A DNA stretch of 64,000 bases, taken from the NCBI GenBank assembly GCA_029252555.1, contig JAQXBF010000003.1:35185-99184 (forward strand), given 5' to 3'. The stretch comes from Porticoccaceae bacterium (GTDB lineage: Bacteria > Pseudomonadota > Gammaproteobacteria > Pseudomonadales > Porticoccaceae). Both the position numbers and the translations under genes were made by a program. The notes beneath the pieces are model-generated. The model searched no databases. It was not told the DNA's origin and saw only the letters and a program-made list of their open reading frames with translations. Positions 28,110-37,474 of the stretch are shown one piece after another; position 1 is the stretch's first letter; each line of letters begins with the position of its first letter.

Positions 28110-29192
28110 ATAGACTCTTGGCACACGATCCGGCATTCGGGTCAGCAGCTCATAGCCAATGGTGCCGCAGGTGACGGCAACCTCATTAACCGGTAGTGCA
28201 GGGCCCCAGAGAATGGCCTTGTCGCCAATCTTTGCCTTAATATCTGTAACATCCACCGAAATCATATCCATAGAGACACGGCCTACCAGTGGGCATTTAA
28301 CACCATTGATTAATATTGGCGTGCCATTGGGGGCATGGCGGGGATAACCGTCGCCATAACCCACTGCGATGGTCGCAATATGCGATTGGCGCGGGGCTGT
28401 CCAAGTCGCTCCGTAGCCCACAGATTCCCCGGCATCAATCTCACGTACAGAGATTATCGCAGACTCAAAAGACATTACCGGCTGCAGTTGATTGGCATTT
28501 TCTTGGGGTTCTGAAAAGGGCGAGTTGCCATAGAGCATATAGCCTGGTCTTTGCCAGTCGCGCTGAGTTTGGGGCCAGGCCAAAATAGCGGCCGAGTTGG
28601 CTAGGCTGGCCAGCGGCAGCTCACTGTTAATATCTGTTGGTAGGTTCAGGTCAAAAATTTGTATCTGTTTGTTGGTCGCGTCATTATTTAAATCGTCTGC
28701 GCAAGCAAAGTGTGAGCTAACGACAATTTCATCATGGACATTGCGGCTGTTTTTTAATGCTCTATAGGCAGGTTCTAACTCGCTGGGCTGAAAGCCAAGC
28801 CGGTGCATACCAGTATCCATACCCAGCCAAACCTTAATCTGGTGGCCAATATCCGCCGCTAAAATAGCATCCAGCTGGGGCTGATTCTCGACCATCAACC
28901 AGAGGTTATGATTCTCGGCCAGCGCCACTTCATCGGCAGTAAACGTGCCCTCAAGAAGTAAGATAGGCTGTTTGATATTGGCTTCACGCAGGGCCATAGC
29001 CTCTTCAATACAGGCCACACCAAAAGCTGGCGCTACAGGTGCCAGAGCCGTCGCAATTTCTATCACGCCGTGGCCATAAGCGTTGGCTTTTACCATAGGG
29101 ATAGTCTGGGACTCAGGTGCTAGAGATGCTGCTAGCGCGTAGTTATGGCGCAGTGCTTGCAGATCAATAATGGCGGCTGTGGGTCTCGACAT
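28104..29192 (-). CDS. alr: Alanine racemase
   Basis: A 362-residue PLP-dependent fold-type III racemase. The PLP lysine lies in M-V-K-A-N-A-Y-G-H-G near residue 34. The second catalytic base, Tyr, is in S-V-G-Y-G-A-T-W. The substrate-binding R-V-S-M-D-M-I is present near residue 310. It interconverts L- and D-alanine. It stands next to a D-amino-acid transaminase and a 5-oxoprolinase cluster. A catabolic (DadX-like) role is therefore as likely as cell-wall supply. Confidence 0.95.
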   Translation of the reverse strand: MSRPTAAIIDLQALRHNYALAASLAPESQTIPMVKANAYGHGVIEIATALAPVAPAFGVACIEEAMALREANIKQPILLLEGTFTADEVALAENHNLWLMVENQPQLDAILAADIGHQIKVWLGMDTGMHRLGFQPSELEPAYRALKNSRNVHDEIVVSSHFACADDLNNDATNKQIQIFDLNLPTDINSELPLASLANSAAILAWPQTQRDWQRPGYMLYGNSPFSEPQENANQLQPVMSFESAIISVREIDAGESVGYGATWTAPRQSHIATIAVGYGDGYPRHAPNGTPILINGVKCPLVGRVSMDMISVDVTDIKAKIGDKAILWGPALPVNEVAVTCGTIGYELLTRMPDRVPRVYI

Positions 29193-29232
29193 GGTTTTTG
29201 GTTACCTAATTACGTGCGCTAAAATAAGAGCG

Positions 29233-30090
29233 CTAATAGTCAAACTTGCCCGCGCTAAAAAGTGTTTGCGCTGCTAGCCACATATTGCCCACCTGGCCAT
29301 TACCTACGGGCACACCATCAATTTCAGTAACCGGGGCAATCTCTTTTGATGAGCTGGTAATCCAGACTTCATCGGCACTGTGTACCTCGTCCATGGTGAC
29401 TGTGCGTTCTTCGATAGCAATGCTGCCATCTCTCCGTAACGTATCCAGCACAATATGTCGAGTAATGCCGGGCAGCAACTGGTTATCCAATGGCGGTGTT
29501 ATCACCACATTATCTTTGACGATAAAGGCGTTACAGGCACTGGCTTCGGTCAGCTCATTGTTGGCATTGTAGAGCAGCGTTTCCCCATGGCCTTTCTCAT
29601 AGCCCTGTTGAAAATGTAGCACATTGCCCAGCAGAGCTGTCGACTTGATATGGCAGCGATCCCAGCGCAAATCTTGGTTAGTAGACACCTTGTAGGCTTT
29701 AGCCTGTGCCAAATCGGCAACCGGTGCTGGCGCAATTTCAAAGGCAAAGGCAAATACTGTGGGGGTGACGGTTTCTGGGAAAGCATGAAAACGTTTGCTG
29801 TCGGCACCCCGGCTTACATGCAGATAAATGCCCAGATTACCTGCGCCATTTTCATCTATCAAACGGTGACACAACTCTGACCAATCTTGTTCAGTCCAAT
29901 CGAGCTTAATACCCACAGCGGCAAGGCCACTTTGCATTCTGGCAATATGAGGCGCAAAGCCCACCATCTTGCCTGCATAGGATGGCACTACTTCATAGAT
30001 CCCATCGCCAAACAAAAAACCTCTATCCATAGGGGATATTTTGGCTTCTTCCAAGGGTAGATAATTGCCATCTAAAAATGCGATGCTCAT
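29233..30090 (-). CDS. dat: D-amino-acid transaminase (class IV aminotransferase)
   Basis: A 285-residue PLP enzyme of fold type IV. The N-terminal segment P-M-D-R-G-F-L-F-G-D-G-I-Y-E-V-V and the PLP lysine in I-K-S-T-A-L-L-G-N match D-alanine aminotransferases. E-A-S-A-C-N-A-F-I-V follows at the expected place. The expected reaction is D-alanine plus 2-oxoglutarate to pyruvate plus D-glutamate. Branched-chain transaminase is the main alternative family. The neighbours (racemase, glutamate cyclase, 5-oxoprolinase) favour D-amino-acid activity. It lies 40 bases upstream of alr on the same strand. Confidence 0.88.
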   Translation of the reverse strand: MSIAFLDGNYLPLEEAKISPMDRGFLFGDGIYEVVPSYAGKMVGFAPHIARMQSGLAAVGIKLDWTEQDWSELCHRLIDENGAGNLGIYLHVSRGADSKRFHAFPETVTPTVFAFAFEIAPAPVADLAQAKAYKVSTNQDLRWDRCHIKSTALLGNVLHFQQGYEKGHGETLLYNANNELTEASACNAFIVKDNVVITPPLDNQLLPGITRHIVLDTLRRDGSIAIEERTVTMDEVHSADEVWITSSSKEIAPVTEIDGVPVGNGQVGNMWLAAQTLFSAGKFDY

Positions 30091-30246
30091 ATTGTTGCCT
30101 TAATTTAATTCTGTGGAAACACCAAAAAATGGTATCAGCGACACCATTGATGCGCAAAGTGTATTACCCTGAAAAGTTTGTTTGATCGCCCATGGTTTAG
30201 CAATAACTCATACGGGTATGCTTATTTACAGTAAATATTTTTGTGG

Positions 30247-31089
30247 CTAACAAAAGCCGGCTATTTTTCTAAGGTTCAAAATAAGCTCTTCACTTAGCTC
30301 TGAGCCCAGGCCGTCTTCAGTTAAGGTGTTTTTGCGGCTCACTCCGTCAACGCTGCCATGGCCACTGAGATAATTCAATACATTAAGATTATCCCAGCCC
30401 GCTAGCATATCTTCCCCTTGAAAGGCCGACAGAAGGGCAATTAGCCCATGGGCTGCCCAGTTCGATACATCGGCAATAACCAGTTCATCGCAACGGGTAA
30501 TCGATGGTTTGATATTGAGGTTGGCAAGGGCATCGACCACATTGCCCATACCAATTTCATTACCACCATCGCCAATACCAATGGTTGGGCAGTCGGCCAT
30601 ATTTAAAAAGTGATCAAAGCTAGCACAGCGAGCACTAATATCTTCACCGCGCATATTGCAGTATTGGCCATCAATATTTAGGCCTGGGCGCTCAATGGAC
30701 ATTATCAGGCTAGGCTGCAATAAATCCAGAGCTTGCTGAGCTTCTTGAAGGCGATTTTCACAATCCGCTACCGCTATTTCATAAATATTAAAATCAGTTT
30801 TAATTCTTTCTGCAAGAGGCGCGCCACAGACCAATACCGGCTTGCCGCCAAGCCTGACGATAGCATGATAGAGCGCAATAGCCCCCAGAGGGCCATCGGT
30901 CTCGAAGGTTTCGTCTACGGGGAAGCCAGTGCCAATTAGAACTGTGCCAGTGCCAGAGGTGATAGCCTTTTCGACCAGTCTCGCCGCCCGCAGAAAATAG
31001 CCCGGCTCGAGCGCTGCCTGCAGGGTTTTCATCCCTCTGGGGTTTCGAGCTACCATCAGGTCCTCGATTTTCCTGCTGAGGTTATCCAT
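30247..31089 (-). CDS. DUF4392 (glutamate cyclase-type) protein
   Basis: About 280 residues with the DUF4392 domain. Conserved segments are L-I-G-T-G-F-P-V (about 48-55), E-T-D-G-P-L-G-A, S-I-E-R-P-G (about 130) and I-G-I-G-D-G-G-N-E-I-G-M-G-N-V (about 170-185). The same domain forms the C-terminal half of the vertebrate mitochondrial D-glutamate cyclase, which makes 5-oxo-D-proline from D-glutamate. A start at ATG 31089, overlapping the pxpC stop, is preferred. A GTG three codons earlier is possible. It is co-directional with pxpABC and, together with the DUF1445 gene at the cluster start, could supply 5-oxoproline. Confidence 0.85.
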   Translation of the reverse strand: MDNLSRKIEDLMVARNPRGMKTLQAALEPGYFLRAARLVEKAITSGTGTVLIGTGFPVDETFETDGPLGAIALYHAIVRLGGKPVLVCGAPLAERIKTDFNIYEIAVADCENRLQEAQQALDLLQPSLIMSIERPGLNIDGQYCNMRGEDISARCASFDHFLNMADCPTIGIGDGGNEIGMGNVVDALANLNIKPSITRCDELVIADVSNWAAHGLIALLSAFQGEDMLAGWDNLNVLNYLSGHGSVDGVSRKNTLTEDGLGSELSEELILNLRKIAGFC

Positions 31090-32050
31090 TGCTGCCACCG
31101 GTCACTGGCTGAAGCTTAGTGTGCTCGACTTGTTGCTGATTTAGCAGCAATAAATTGTGTGCCTGCTCTATGCTGATGGCTTCAAAGCTGACTGTGCCCC
31201 CGGGTGTTAGCTGGGTTAGCTTGCCTAAATCAAGCGACAGCACTGAGCCTATTTTGGGGTAGCCACCAATAGTTTGGCGATCGGCGAGTAACACTATAGG
31301 CTGGCCATCGGCTGGTACTTGAATAGCCCCGAGGCAAATACCTTCGGATAAAATACCGTCAACGGCGGGCACAATGGCAGGGCCGTTTAAGCGATATCCC
31401 ATGCGGTCGCTGCTCTCTGTAACCTTATATTCCGAGCTAAAAAACAGCTGCTGTTGCAGGCTGTTAAAAGCATCTTGTTGATAACCCAGCACCATTCTTA
31501 GATGGGCAGAATTATTATCAGTTAGTATTGGGCGTTGAGATTCGGGTAGGCACTGGCTAGGTGGAAGGGTAGTGACGTCAGGGCACTGCAGTTGGTCACC
31601 GCTCTGCAAAGGTTTGCCATTCTGATGTAGCCCACCCAAACCTTCCCGTGGCACTGTCGACCGGCTACCAAAGCTAGGCATTGCCTGAAAGCCACCGGCA
31701 ACTGCCAAATAGCCTCGGCTGCCAGTTTGCGCAAAGCCCAATTCAATGCGATCGCCTGCATTGATATGATGAGTCTGCCAAAGTGAAGCCGGTTGCTTAT
31801 TAATGGTTAAAGGTATATCTGCGCCGGTAAGCGCGATACTGGTGTTAATATCGGCTTCTAACACCAAGCCACCAATAGTGACTTCAATGGCAGCGCAATC
31901 GGTGAGATTTTCGCACAGGCGGTTGGCCCAATTAAAGGATTGTGTATCCATTGGCCCACCTGTGGTTAAACCAATACTGTGCATGCCAAAGCGCCCAGAA
32001 TCCTGAAGCAGGCTAAAGATGCCGGGCTTAATAATCTTAAAACCAGCCAT
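31082..32050 (-). CDS. pxpC: 5-oxoprolinase subunit PxpC (KipA-like)
   Basis: A 322-residue member of the biotin-dependent carboxyltransferase/KipA family. The opening G-I-F-S-L-L-Q-D-S-G-R-F-G, the segment T-G-G-P-M-D and the late L-A-D-R-Q-T-I-G-G-Y-P-K-I-G are diagnostic. PxpA, PxpB and PxpC together hydrolyse 5-oxo-L-proline to L-glutamate using ATP. The start overlaps the pxpB stop by one base. Confidence 0.92.
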   Translation of the reverse strand: MAGFKIIKPGIFSLLQDSGRFGMHSIGLTTGGPMDTQSFNWANRLCENLTDCAAIEVTIGGLVLEADINTSIALTGADIPLTINKQPASLWQTHHINAGDRIELGFAQTGSRGYLAVAGGFQAMPSFGSRSTVPREGLGGLHQNGKPLQSGDQLQCPDVTTLPPSQCLPESQRPILTDNNSAHLRMVLGYQQDAFNSLQQQLFFSSEYKVTESSDRMGYRLNGPAIVPAVDGILSEGICLGAIQVPADGQPIVLLADRQTIGGYPKIGSVLSLDLGKLTQLTPGGTVSFEAISIEQAHNLLLLNQQQVEHTKLQPVTGGSNG

Positions 32051-32778
32051 TAAGCCTCTCCCCCAATTGCTTTAGCATCAGATACCAGCTCACCACCGAG
32101 GGCGATAAATTCCTCGCGGCTAATCCCTATAAAAGTCACCCTGTCGCCAACCTGAACGGGCATGGTTGGCTCTGCTTTGGGGTCAAACATTCTCTGGGGG
32201 CAGAGACCAATAAGGTTCCAGCCACCGGGAGACTGGGCCGGGTACACCGCGGTTTGCCTGTCGGCAATGGCCACTGCGCCGCGGGGGACCTTTTGTCTTG
32301 GAGTGGCTAACCTGGGGGCGGCAATGCGTTCGTCCACTTCACCCAAGTAGGCAAAGCCTGGTGCGAAGCCAATGGCATAGACTCGGTATTCAGTTTGCTG
32401 GTGAATGGCGATCACTTCTTCGATGGAGAGCCCCGCATTATCGGCAAGGGACTGCAAATCTGGGCCAGACTCGGTGCTGTAATAAACAGGCAGACTGACT
32501 GTGGCTCCCTGATTGTGCTCGGCCTCAGTGGAGAGTTTTTGCAACGCCTGCCGGATAAGGTTACGAACATAATAATGATCAGTTTTGAGAGGCTGATAGG
32601 TAACCAGTAGTGAGCCGTATGAGGGCACCAGATCAACCAGCAATTCGCCCAGAGCCGTTTTTAATTGCTCGGCGGCTTGAGCAATCTGTGTCGCAATTTC
32701 GGCGCTGAGTTTATCGCCAAAATAGATAATTAATGCATTTTCTCCCGCGATGGCGATGGTGTGTTTTGACGCGCTCAT
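32050..32778 (-). CDS. pxpB: 5-oxoprolinase subunit PxpB (KipI-like)
   Basis: A 242-residue KipI-family protein. Y-A-I-G-F-A-P-G-F-A-Y-L-G, P-R-L-A-T-P-R-Q-K-V-P-R-G-A-V and S-P-G-G-W-N-L-I-G are the conserved cyclophilin-like-fold segments. It forms the PxpBC complex that takes the intermediate from PxpA. The gene starts inside the pxpA stop (ATGA overlap), so expression is tightly coupled. Confidence 0.93.
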   Translation of the reverse strand: MSASKHTIAIAGENALIIYFGDKLSAEIATQIAQAAEQLKTALGELLVDLVPSYGSLLVTYQPLKTDHYYVRNLIRQALQKLSTEAEHNQGATVSLPVYYSTESGPDLQSLADNAGLSIEEVIAIHQQTEYRVYAIGFAPGFAYLGEVDERIAAPRLATPRQKVPRGAVAIADRQTAVYPAQSPGGWNLIGLCPQRMFDPKAEPTMPVQVGDRVTFIGISREEFIALGGELVSDAKAIGGEA

Positions 32779-33521
32779 GAGTGACTGGATGGCTGAATAA
32801 GTTGCCGAATTTCTTCAATGGCATTCACACCAGCAATATTGTCTCCATGAACGCAGAGAGAGTCGGCGTGCAGCTCTAGTTGGTGGCCGCTAACGGTGGT
32901 CACAGTGCCATGCTGTTTAAGCTGAATAACCTGCTCAAGCATTTTTTCTTTGCTGTGCACGGCGCCTTCTTTAACTCTGGATAACAGTGCGCCATTATCG
33001 TCATAGCAGCGATCGGCAAAGGCTTCGAATAGAACCTCGAGGCCAAAGGCCTTGGCTTCTTCGCGATGGATTTCTGCGTTGGGTGTGGCTTGCAACATAA
33101 AAGCCAGGGGCTGATGACAGTCACTGATGGCTTCCATAACGGCACTGCGAATATGGCCGTCAGCCATCATATCGTTGTACAGCGCGCCGTGGGGTTTTAC
33201 ATATTGCACCTCTATACCTAGGTTGCTGGCCATGCCTGTTAGCGCGGCAATTTGATATTGCAGCAGTGCAATAAGTTCTACGGCAGGTATTTTCATGGAG
33301 CGGCGGCCAAAGCCGGAGATATCGGGGTAGCTCGGGTGAGCGCCAACCTGGACATTATTGCGCTTGGCAGCCAGCAGCGTTTTTTTGATCACCACTGGAT
33401 CGCCAGCATGAAAGCCACAGGCGATATTGGCCTGATCTATAAAAGGCATTACTTGGTCATCAAGGCCCATCTTCCAGGCCCCGAAGCTTTCACCAAGATC
33501 GCAGTTTAAAAGTAATGACAT
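32775..33521 (-). CDS. pxpA: 5-oxoprolinase subunit PxpA (LamB/YcsF family)
   Basis: A 248-residue YcsF-family protein. The start L-L-L-N-C-D-L-G-E-S-F-G-A-W, then A-N-I-A-C-G-F-H-A-G-D-P and G-A-H-P-S-Y-P-D, and later V-K-P-H-G-A-L-Y-N-D, are hallmark motifs. It is the ATP-dependent component that activates 5-oxoproline. The ribosome site AGGAAA precedes the ATG. A 165-base gap with a dispersed repeat separates it from the upstream DUF1445 gene. Confidence 0.94.
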   Translation of the reverse strand: MSLLLNCDLGESFGAWKMGLDDQVMPFIDQANIACGFHAGDPVVIKKTLLAAKRNNVQVGAHPSYPDISGFGRRSMKIPAVELIALLQYQIAALTGMASNLGIEVQYVKPHGALYNDMMADGHIRSAVMEAISDCHQPLAFMLQATPNAEIHREEAKAFGLEVLFEAFADRCYDDNGALLSRVKEGAVHSKEKMLEQVIQLKQHGTVTTVSGHQLELHADSLCVHGDNIAGVNAIEEIRQLIQPSSHS

Positions 33522-33590
33522 TTTGTTTCCTTTGTTGGTTTGGTACTAGCTGCCATATTGAGTTTGCCCCATTGTTGTACTGAGCTTCTT

Positions 33591-33650
33591 TGTCATATTG
33601 AGCGAAGCGAAATTTCTTTTGCTCCTTCACTCCGTTCAGGAAGACCCGAG
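33591..33650. repeat. Dispersed REP-like repeat (GAGCGAAGCGAA type)
   Basis: The segment from TGTCATATTGAGCGAAGCGA onward resembles the widespread bacterial intergenic repeat of the form GTCAT-n-CTGAGCGAAGCGAA. The core GAGCGAAGCGAA (33600-33611) recurs inverted at 63002-63013 in this window. It occupies the gap between the DUF1445 gene and pxpA. An upstream TTGTACTGAG (about 33574-33583) may be a decayed half copy. Confidence 0.6.
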
Positions 33651-33686
33651 ATGGCCCGCATAACGCCCCGCGAGCGACCAACTGTC

Positions 33687-34481
33687 TCAGCCAACCTGAA
33701 GGTCGGCATTTTTCATGTCCGTCACCAGCATACTTCCAGGACTATGGGTTATACAAAATGGTGGTTTGGCATTTTCCAAAGCCACCTGAGGTGTTACGCC
33801 GCAGGCCCAAAATAATGGGTGCTCGCCATCGTTAATGGTAACGGCATCCCCATAATCTGGCTGATTGATATCGGCAATACCAATATCCTCTGGGTTGGCA
33901 TAATGAATAGGCTCACCATGTACTGAGGGAAATCTGCCGCTAATTTCTGTGGCCCGCAATGCTTCCTCAGGCGCAAAGGGGCGCATACTCACCACCATTT
34001 GCCCGTCAAAAGGGCCAGCGGGAGTGCACTCTATATTGGTGCGATACATGGGCACATTTTTCCCTTCATTAATATTGCGCACATCCAGGCCATCGGCAAT
34101 CAATGCTTCTTCAAAAGAGAAAGAACAGCCGAGTAAAAACACCACCAGGTCATCACGCCAGAGGCCGGAAATATCATTAACCTCAGAGATAATTTGGCCA
34201 TTTTCGAAAACCCTATAGCTAGGGATATCCGTGCGGATATCTATATCAGTACCCACCTTGGGTATACTGAACTCACCCGCTTTTACCACTCCAATGAGTG
34301 GGCAGGGTTTGGGGTTGGCTTCACAGAATTTCAAGAAGTCGTCGGCCCAGTCAGAGGGCAGAATCACCATATTGCATTGCACGTAACCGGCGCAGTAGCC
34401 TGAGGTATTGCCTGTATGGGCACCGCTGCGAATTTGCTGTCGCAATTCACTGGGAGAGAGGTTTTGTATTGCCTGTGACAT
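33687..34481 (-). CDS. DUF1445 / YcsI family protein (D-glutamate cyclase-type hydro-lyase)
   Basis: A 264-residue YcsI-family protein with the conserved segments S-G-Y-C-A-G-Y-V-Q-C-N, C-P-L-I-G-V, L-L-G-C-S-F-S-F-E-E-A-L, Y-R-T-N-I-E-C and the C-terminal I-T-H-S-P-G-S-M-L-V-T-D. In vertebrates this domain is fused to DUF4392 in D-glutamate cyclase; here the two halves flank pxpABC as separate genes. The ATG at 34479-34481 is preferred over a GTG four codons earlier. It is the first gene of the presumed operon. Confidence 0.88.
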   Translation of the reverse strand: MSQAIQNLSPSELRQQIRSGAHTGNTSGYCAGYVQCNMVILPSDWADDFLKFCEANPKPCPLIGVVKAGEFSIPKVGTDIDIRTDIPSYRVFENGQIISEVNDISGLWRDDLVVFLLGCSFSFEEALIADGLDVRNINEGKNVPMYRTNIECTPAGPFDGQMVVSMRPFAPEEALRATEISGRFPSVHGEPIHYANPEDIGIADINQPDYGDAVTINDGEHPLFWACGVTPQVALENAKPPFCITHSPGSMLVTDMKNADLQVG

Positions 34482-34576
34482 AACAATTCTCACTTAGTAG
34501 ACGCTGAATTCTAGCAAAACCCCGCAGCAAACTCATTAGCAGTAACCCAGAGGTGGTAGGTGCACAATTGTAGCTC

Positions 34577-35215
34577 TTAGCGCCAGCGTTCTGCCCAGGC
34601 GTCTAGCACGCGCTCTGCGTACCAATATTGCCCATAGCTGCCATTGTAGCGGGCCAGTGCGTCTGCAATGCGACCCTGCTCTAGGTCGAGATAATGCCGC
34701 AAAATAGTGCAGCCATAACGCAGATTAGTTGGTGTATTAATCAGGTTATCCCCGGGGCGGCCAATCTCTTTTTTTTAAAATGGCATCACCTGCATCATGC
34801 CCTGGGCACCAGCGCTGGAGACGGCGTAGGAGTCAAAGCCACTTTCGACTTCAATCAGCGCGAGCACAATTTGTGGTGCAAGGTTGGCGCGGCTGGCTTC
34901 CCTATGGATTAGCTTTAATAGTTGCAGGCGCTGATCTGGATTTTTAATCAGCTTAGAAAGGAGTAGGTCTTTGGACGCTAGCCACACTTGGGCATCGTAA
35001 CGGTTGTCAAAACTCTGGGCATCGGCTGCGGCGAGTTTTAATTTTGCAGATAGCAGAGGGTCTGGTTCTAGGATGTCTGGTTCGGTAGCCGGAGCCTGCA
35101 AGGCAAAACTCACCATGGCAATAACACCAAAGGCAGCCGCCATTAATAGATTGGGCCACCTGTGCTGATTTGTACTCTGGGTTCTATTTAAAAAGCTTGT
35201 CCCTAATAAAGTCAT
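34577..35215 (-). pseudogene. Lytic transglycosylase (SLT domain) with an in-frame stop
   Basis: The open part has one N-terminal membrane or signal segment (about 23-41), and then the SLT domain opens with the catalytic Glu in L-I-E-V-E-S-G-F-D and G-A-Q-G-M-M-Q-V-M-P-F. A TAA at 34775-34777 interrupts it. The same frame continues for 65 codons with clear family sequence (K-K-E-I-G-R-P-G-D-N-L, N-L-R-Y-G-C, A-R-Y-N-G-S-Y-G) to TAA at 34577-34579. Family members usually carry Trp or another aromatic residue at the stop. The lost part contains conserved active-site-cleft residues. The N-terminal start overlaps proS by 32 bases and is uncertain. Confidence 0.82.
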
Positions 35216-36908
35216 CCAGCTTATCCATAGCTATATGTTGGTTTTCCGTTTCACGGCGGTTGCGATATTCCACAGTGCCATCTTCCAGGCCGCGATCGCC
35301 AATAACAATGCGATGAGGTATGCCAATCAGTTCAATATCTGCCAGCATGCCACCCAGTCGGGCCTTGGGTTCATCCATAAATAACACTTCGTGGCCAGCG
35401 TCACTGAGTCTTTGATAGAGAGCCTCGCAGGTCTCATTTACATTGTCCGATTTATGCATATTAATCGGCACAATAGCGATTTGAAATGGCGCTATAGCAT
35501 CGGGCCAGATAATGCCATTGCCATCATGGTTCTGCTCAATAGCGGCGGCAACGATGCGGCTTACGCCAATACCGTAGCAGCCCATGCTCATAAACTGCTC
35601 TTTGCCATTTTCATCCAGTACTGTGGCTTTCATGGCTTGCGAGTATTTGGTTCCTAACTGGAAGATATGGCCCACTTCAATGCCGCGCTTAATTTCTAGC
35701 ACGCCTTTACCATCTGGGCTTGGGTCACCGGCAACCACATTGCGAATATCTGCGACGGTAAACTCCTCACAGTCTCTAACCCAGTTAACATTGGTTAAAT
35801 GATAGCCATCGCGGTTGGCACCGCAGACAAAGTCACTTAGAGCCGCTGCACTGTGGTCTACCACCATTGGCAAATTGAGATTAACGGGCCCCAGTGAGCC
35901 TGGCGCACAATTTAAAGCGCCTTTAATTTGCTCTTCCGTCGCAAAGGTAATTTCACTGGACAGCCCCAGCGCATGCTGGGCTTTTACTTCGTTGAGTTCA
36001 TGGTCGCCGCGCAGCATTAAGCCATAGAGTTGAGTTTGGCCCTCTCCATCTTCAGCACTGACAATGAGAGCTTTAAGAGCTTGCGTGACATCGGTATCCA
36101 TAAATTGGCAGAGCTCAGCAATTGTATGCACCCCGGGGGTGGCCAGTTCGGTTATTTCACCGTTGCCTCCCGTTGAGGGCTGTGCGCTGGCAACTGCCGA
36201 GGCTTTTTCGATATTGGCGGCATAGCCACCCTCTGTGGAGAAGACAATTGCATCTTCGCCGGACTCTGCCAATACATGAAACTCATGGGAATGGCTGCCA
36301 CCGATGCTGCCGGTGTCAGCTAGCACGGCACGAAAAACCAGACCAGTGCGGGTAAAAATAGCACTGTAAGTCTCATACATCACATCATAAGTTCCCTGCA
36401 ATGATTCGGCACTGCTATGGAACGAATAGGCGTCTTTCATGCAAAACTCCCGGGTGCGCATTACACCAAAACGGGGTCTGCGCTCATCGCGGAATTTGGT
36501 TTGGATCTGATAAAAATTAGCTGGCAACTGTTTGTAGCTGTTAATTTCATTACGAATAATATCGGTGATAACCTCTTCGTGAGTGGGGCCTAGGCAGAAC
36601 TCACGGTCGTGGCGGTCTTTAATACGTAGTAGTTCAGGGCCAAATTGCCCCCAGCGGCCCGACTCTTCCCACAGGTCAGCGGGCTGCACCACAGGCATCA
36701 TTAATTCGAGGGCACCAGACTTATCCATCTCTTGTCGCACTATGGCTTCGACTTTGCGAAATACTCGCAAACCCAGAGGCAGCCAAGAATATAATCCTGC
36801 GGCAACCTTGCGAATCATGCCAGCACGCAGCATTAGCTGGTGGCTGATTACCTCGGCGTCGGCAGGAGATTCTTTTTTGGTCGTAATCAGGTATTGGCTG
36901 GCGCGCAT
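35184..36908 (-). CDS. proS: Proline-tRNA ligase (bacterial type)
   Basis: A 574-residue class II synthetase of the bacterial type with an inserted editing (YbaK-like) domain at about 225-400. Motif 2 ([19 protein letters not shown]) and motif 3 (G-C-Y-G-I-G-V-S-R) are clear. The ATG at 36906-36908 gives the standard N-terminus M-R-A-S-Q-Y-L. The frame runs 24 codons farther upstream but those residues are not family-like. Confidence 0.96.
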   Translation of the reverse strand: MRASQYLITTKKESPADAEVISHQLMLRAGMIRKVAAGLYSWLPLGLRVFRKVEAIVRQEMDKSGALELMMPVVQPADLWEESGRWGQFGPELLRIKDRHDREFCLGPTHEEVITDIIRNEINSYKQLPANFYQIQTKFRDERRPRFGVMRTREFCMKDAYSFHSSAESLQGTYDVMYETYSAIFTRTGLVFRAVLADTGSIGGSHSHEFHVLAESGEDAIVFSTEGGYAANIEKASAVASAQPSTGGNGEITELATPGVHTIAELCQFMDTDVTQALKALIVSAEDGEGQTQLYGLMLRGDHELNEVKAQHALGLSSEITFATEEQIKGALNCAPGSLGPVNLNLPMVVDHSAAALSDFVCGANRDGYHLTNVNWVRDCEEFTVADIRNVVAGDPSPDGKGVLEIKRGIEVGHIFQLGTKYSQAMKATVLDENGKEQFMSMGCYGIGVSRIVAAAIEQNHDGNGIIWPDAIAPFQIAIVPINMHKSDNVNETCEALYQRLSDAGHEVLFMDEPKARLGGMLADIELIGIPHRIVIGDRGLEDGTVEYRNRRETENQHIAMDKLDDFIRDKLFK

Positions 36909-36999
36909 AGTTTTCTTACACTTTAATGGCAATATTAAACGCGCCATTTTACGGGGCGTTGCTGTCGCGGTACAGAGCAAAGGGGAGTAGATAGGAAAA

Positions 37000-37413
37000 A
37001 TGTTTCAATTACATCAAAGATTAGAGGCTGACACGGTGTTAATCGGGGAATTTGCTCTGTGTCTGGCGCTGCTGAGTAAAGATGCCAACTATCCCTGGGT
37101 TATTTTGGTGCCGAGGCGTTCTGAGATAAAAGAAATTCATCAGCTGAGCTCAGAGGACCGTCAGCAGCTGTTGCATGAGTCCTGTGTTGTGGCTGAGGCT
37201 ATGGAGGCTACCTTTACTCCGGATAAGCTTAATATAGCCAGTATTGGCAATATGGTTCCGCAATTACATCTGCACCATGTGGTTCGCTTTGAATCAGATG
37301 TGGCATGGCCAGGCCCGGTTTGGGGAGCTGTTGCGGCGCTGGCATACGAAGACCAAATGCTGGCCAATCGTGTGGCTGTGATGCGGCAAAGCCTGTCTGG
37401 CTTTTTGCGGTAG
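37000..37413 (+). CDS. HIT domain protein
   Basis: A 137-residue histidine-triad protein with the active-site motif Q-L-H-L-H-H-V (about 88-94). HIT proteins hydrolyse or transfer nucleotidyl groups on substrates such as AMP-lysine or dinucleoside polyphosphates. It is divergent from proS with a 91-base gap. The triad is compressed compared with the HxHxHxx consensus, as in several proteobacterial members. Confidence 0.88.
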   Translation: MFQLHQRLEADTVLIGEFALCLALLSKDANYPWVILVPRRSEIKEIHQLSSEDRQQLLHESCVVAEAMEATFTPDKLNIASIGNMVPQLHLHHVVRFESDVAWPGPVWGAVAALAYEDQMLANRVAVMRQSLSGFLR

Positions 37414-37416
37414 AAT

Positions 37417-37446
37417 AAAAAAAACCCATCAGATGATGGAGTTTTT
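37417..37446. terminator. Bidirectional intrinsic terminator between HIT gene and HU-like gene
   Basis: CCATC (37426-37430) pairs with GATGG (37435-37439) around AGAT. It is flanked by a run of eight A on the left and five T on the right, so it can terminate transcripts from both convergent genes. Confidence 0.75.
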
Positions 37447-37474
37447 GCTTGCGCTGCTGAATCTATCTCAATGA

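Noticed and set aside
33490..33681. 63-codon frame between pxpA and the DUF1445 gene
   Set aside because: It lies over the dispersed repeat and shows no family features.
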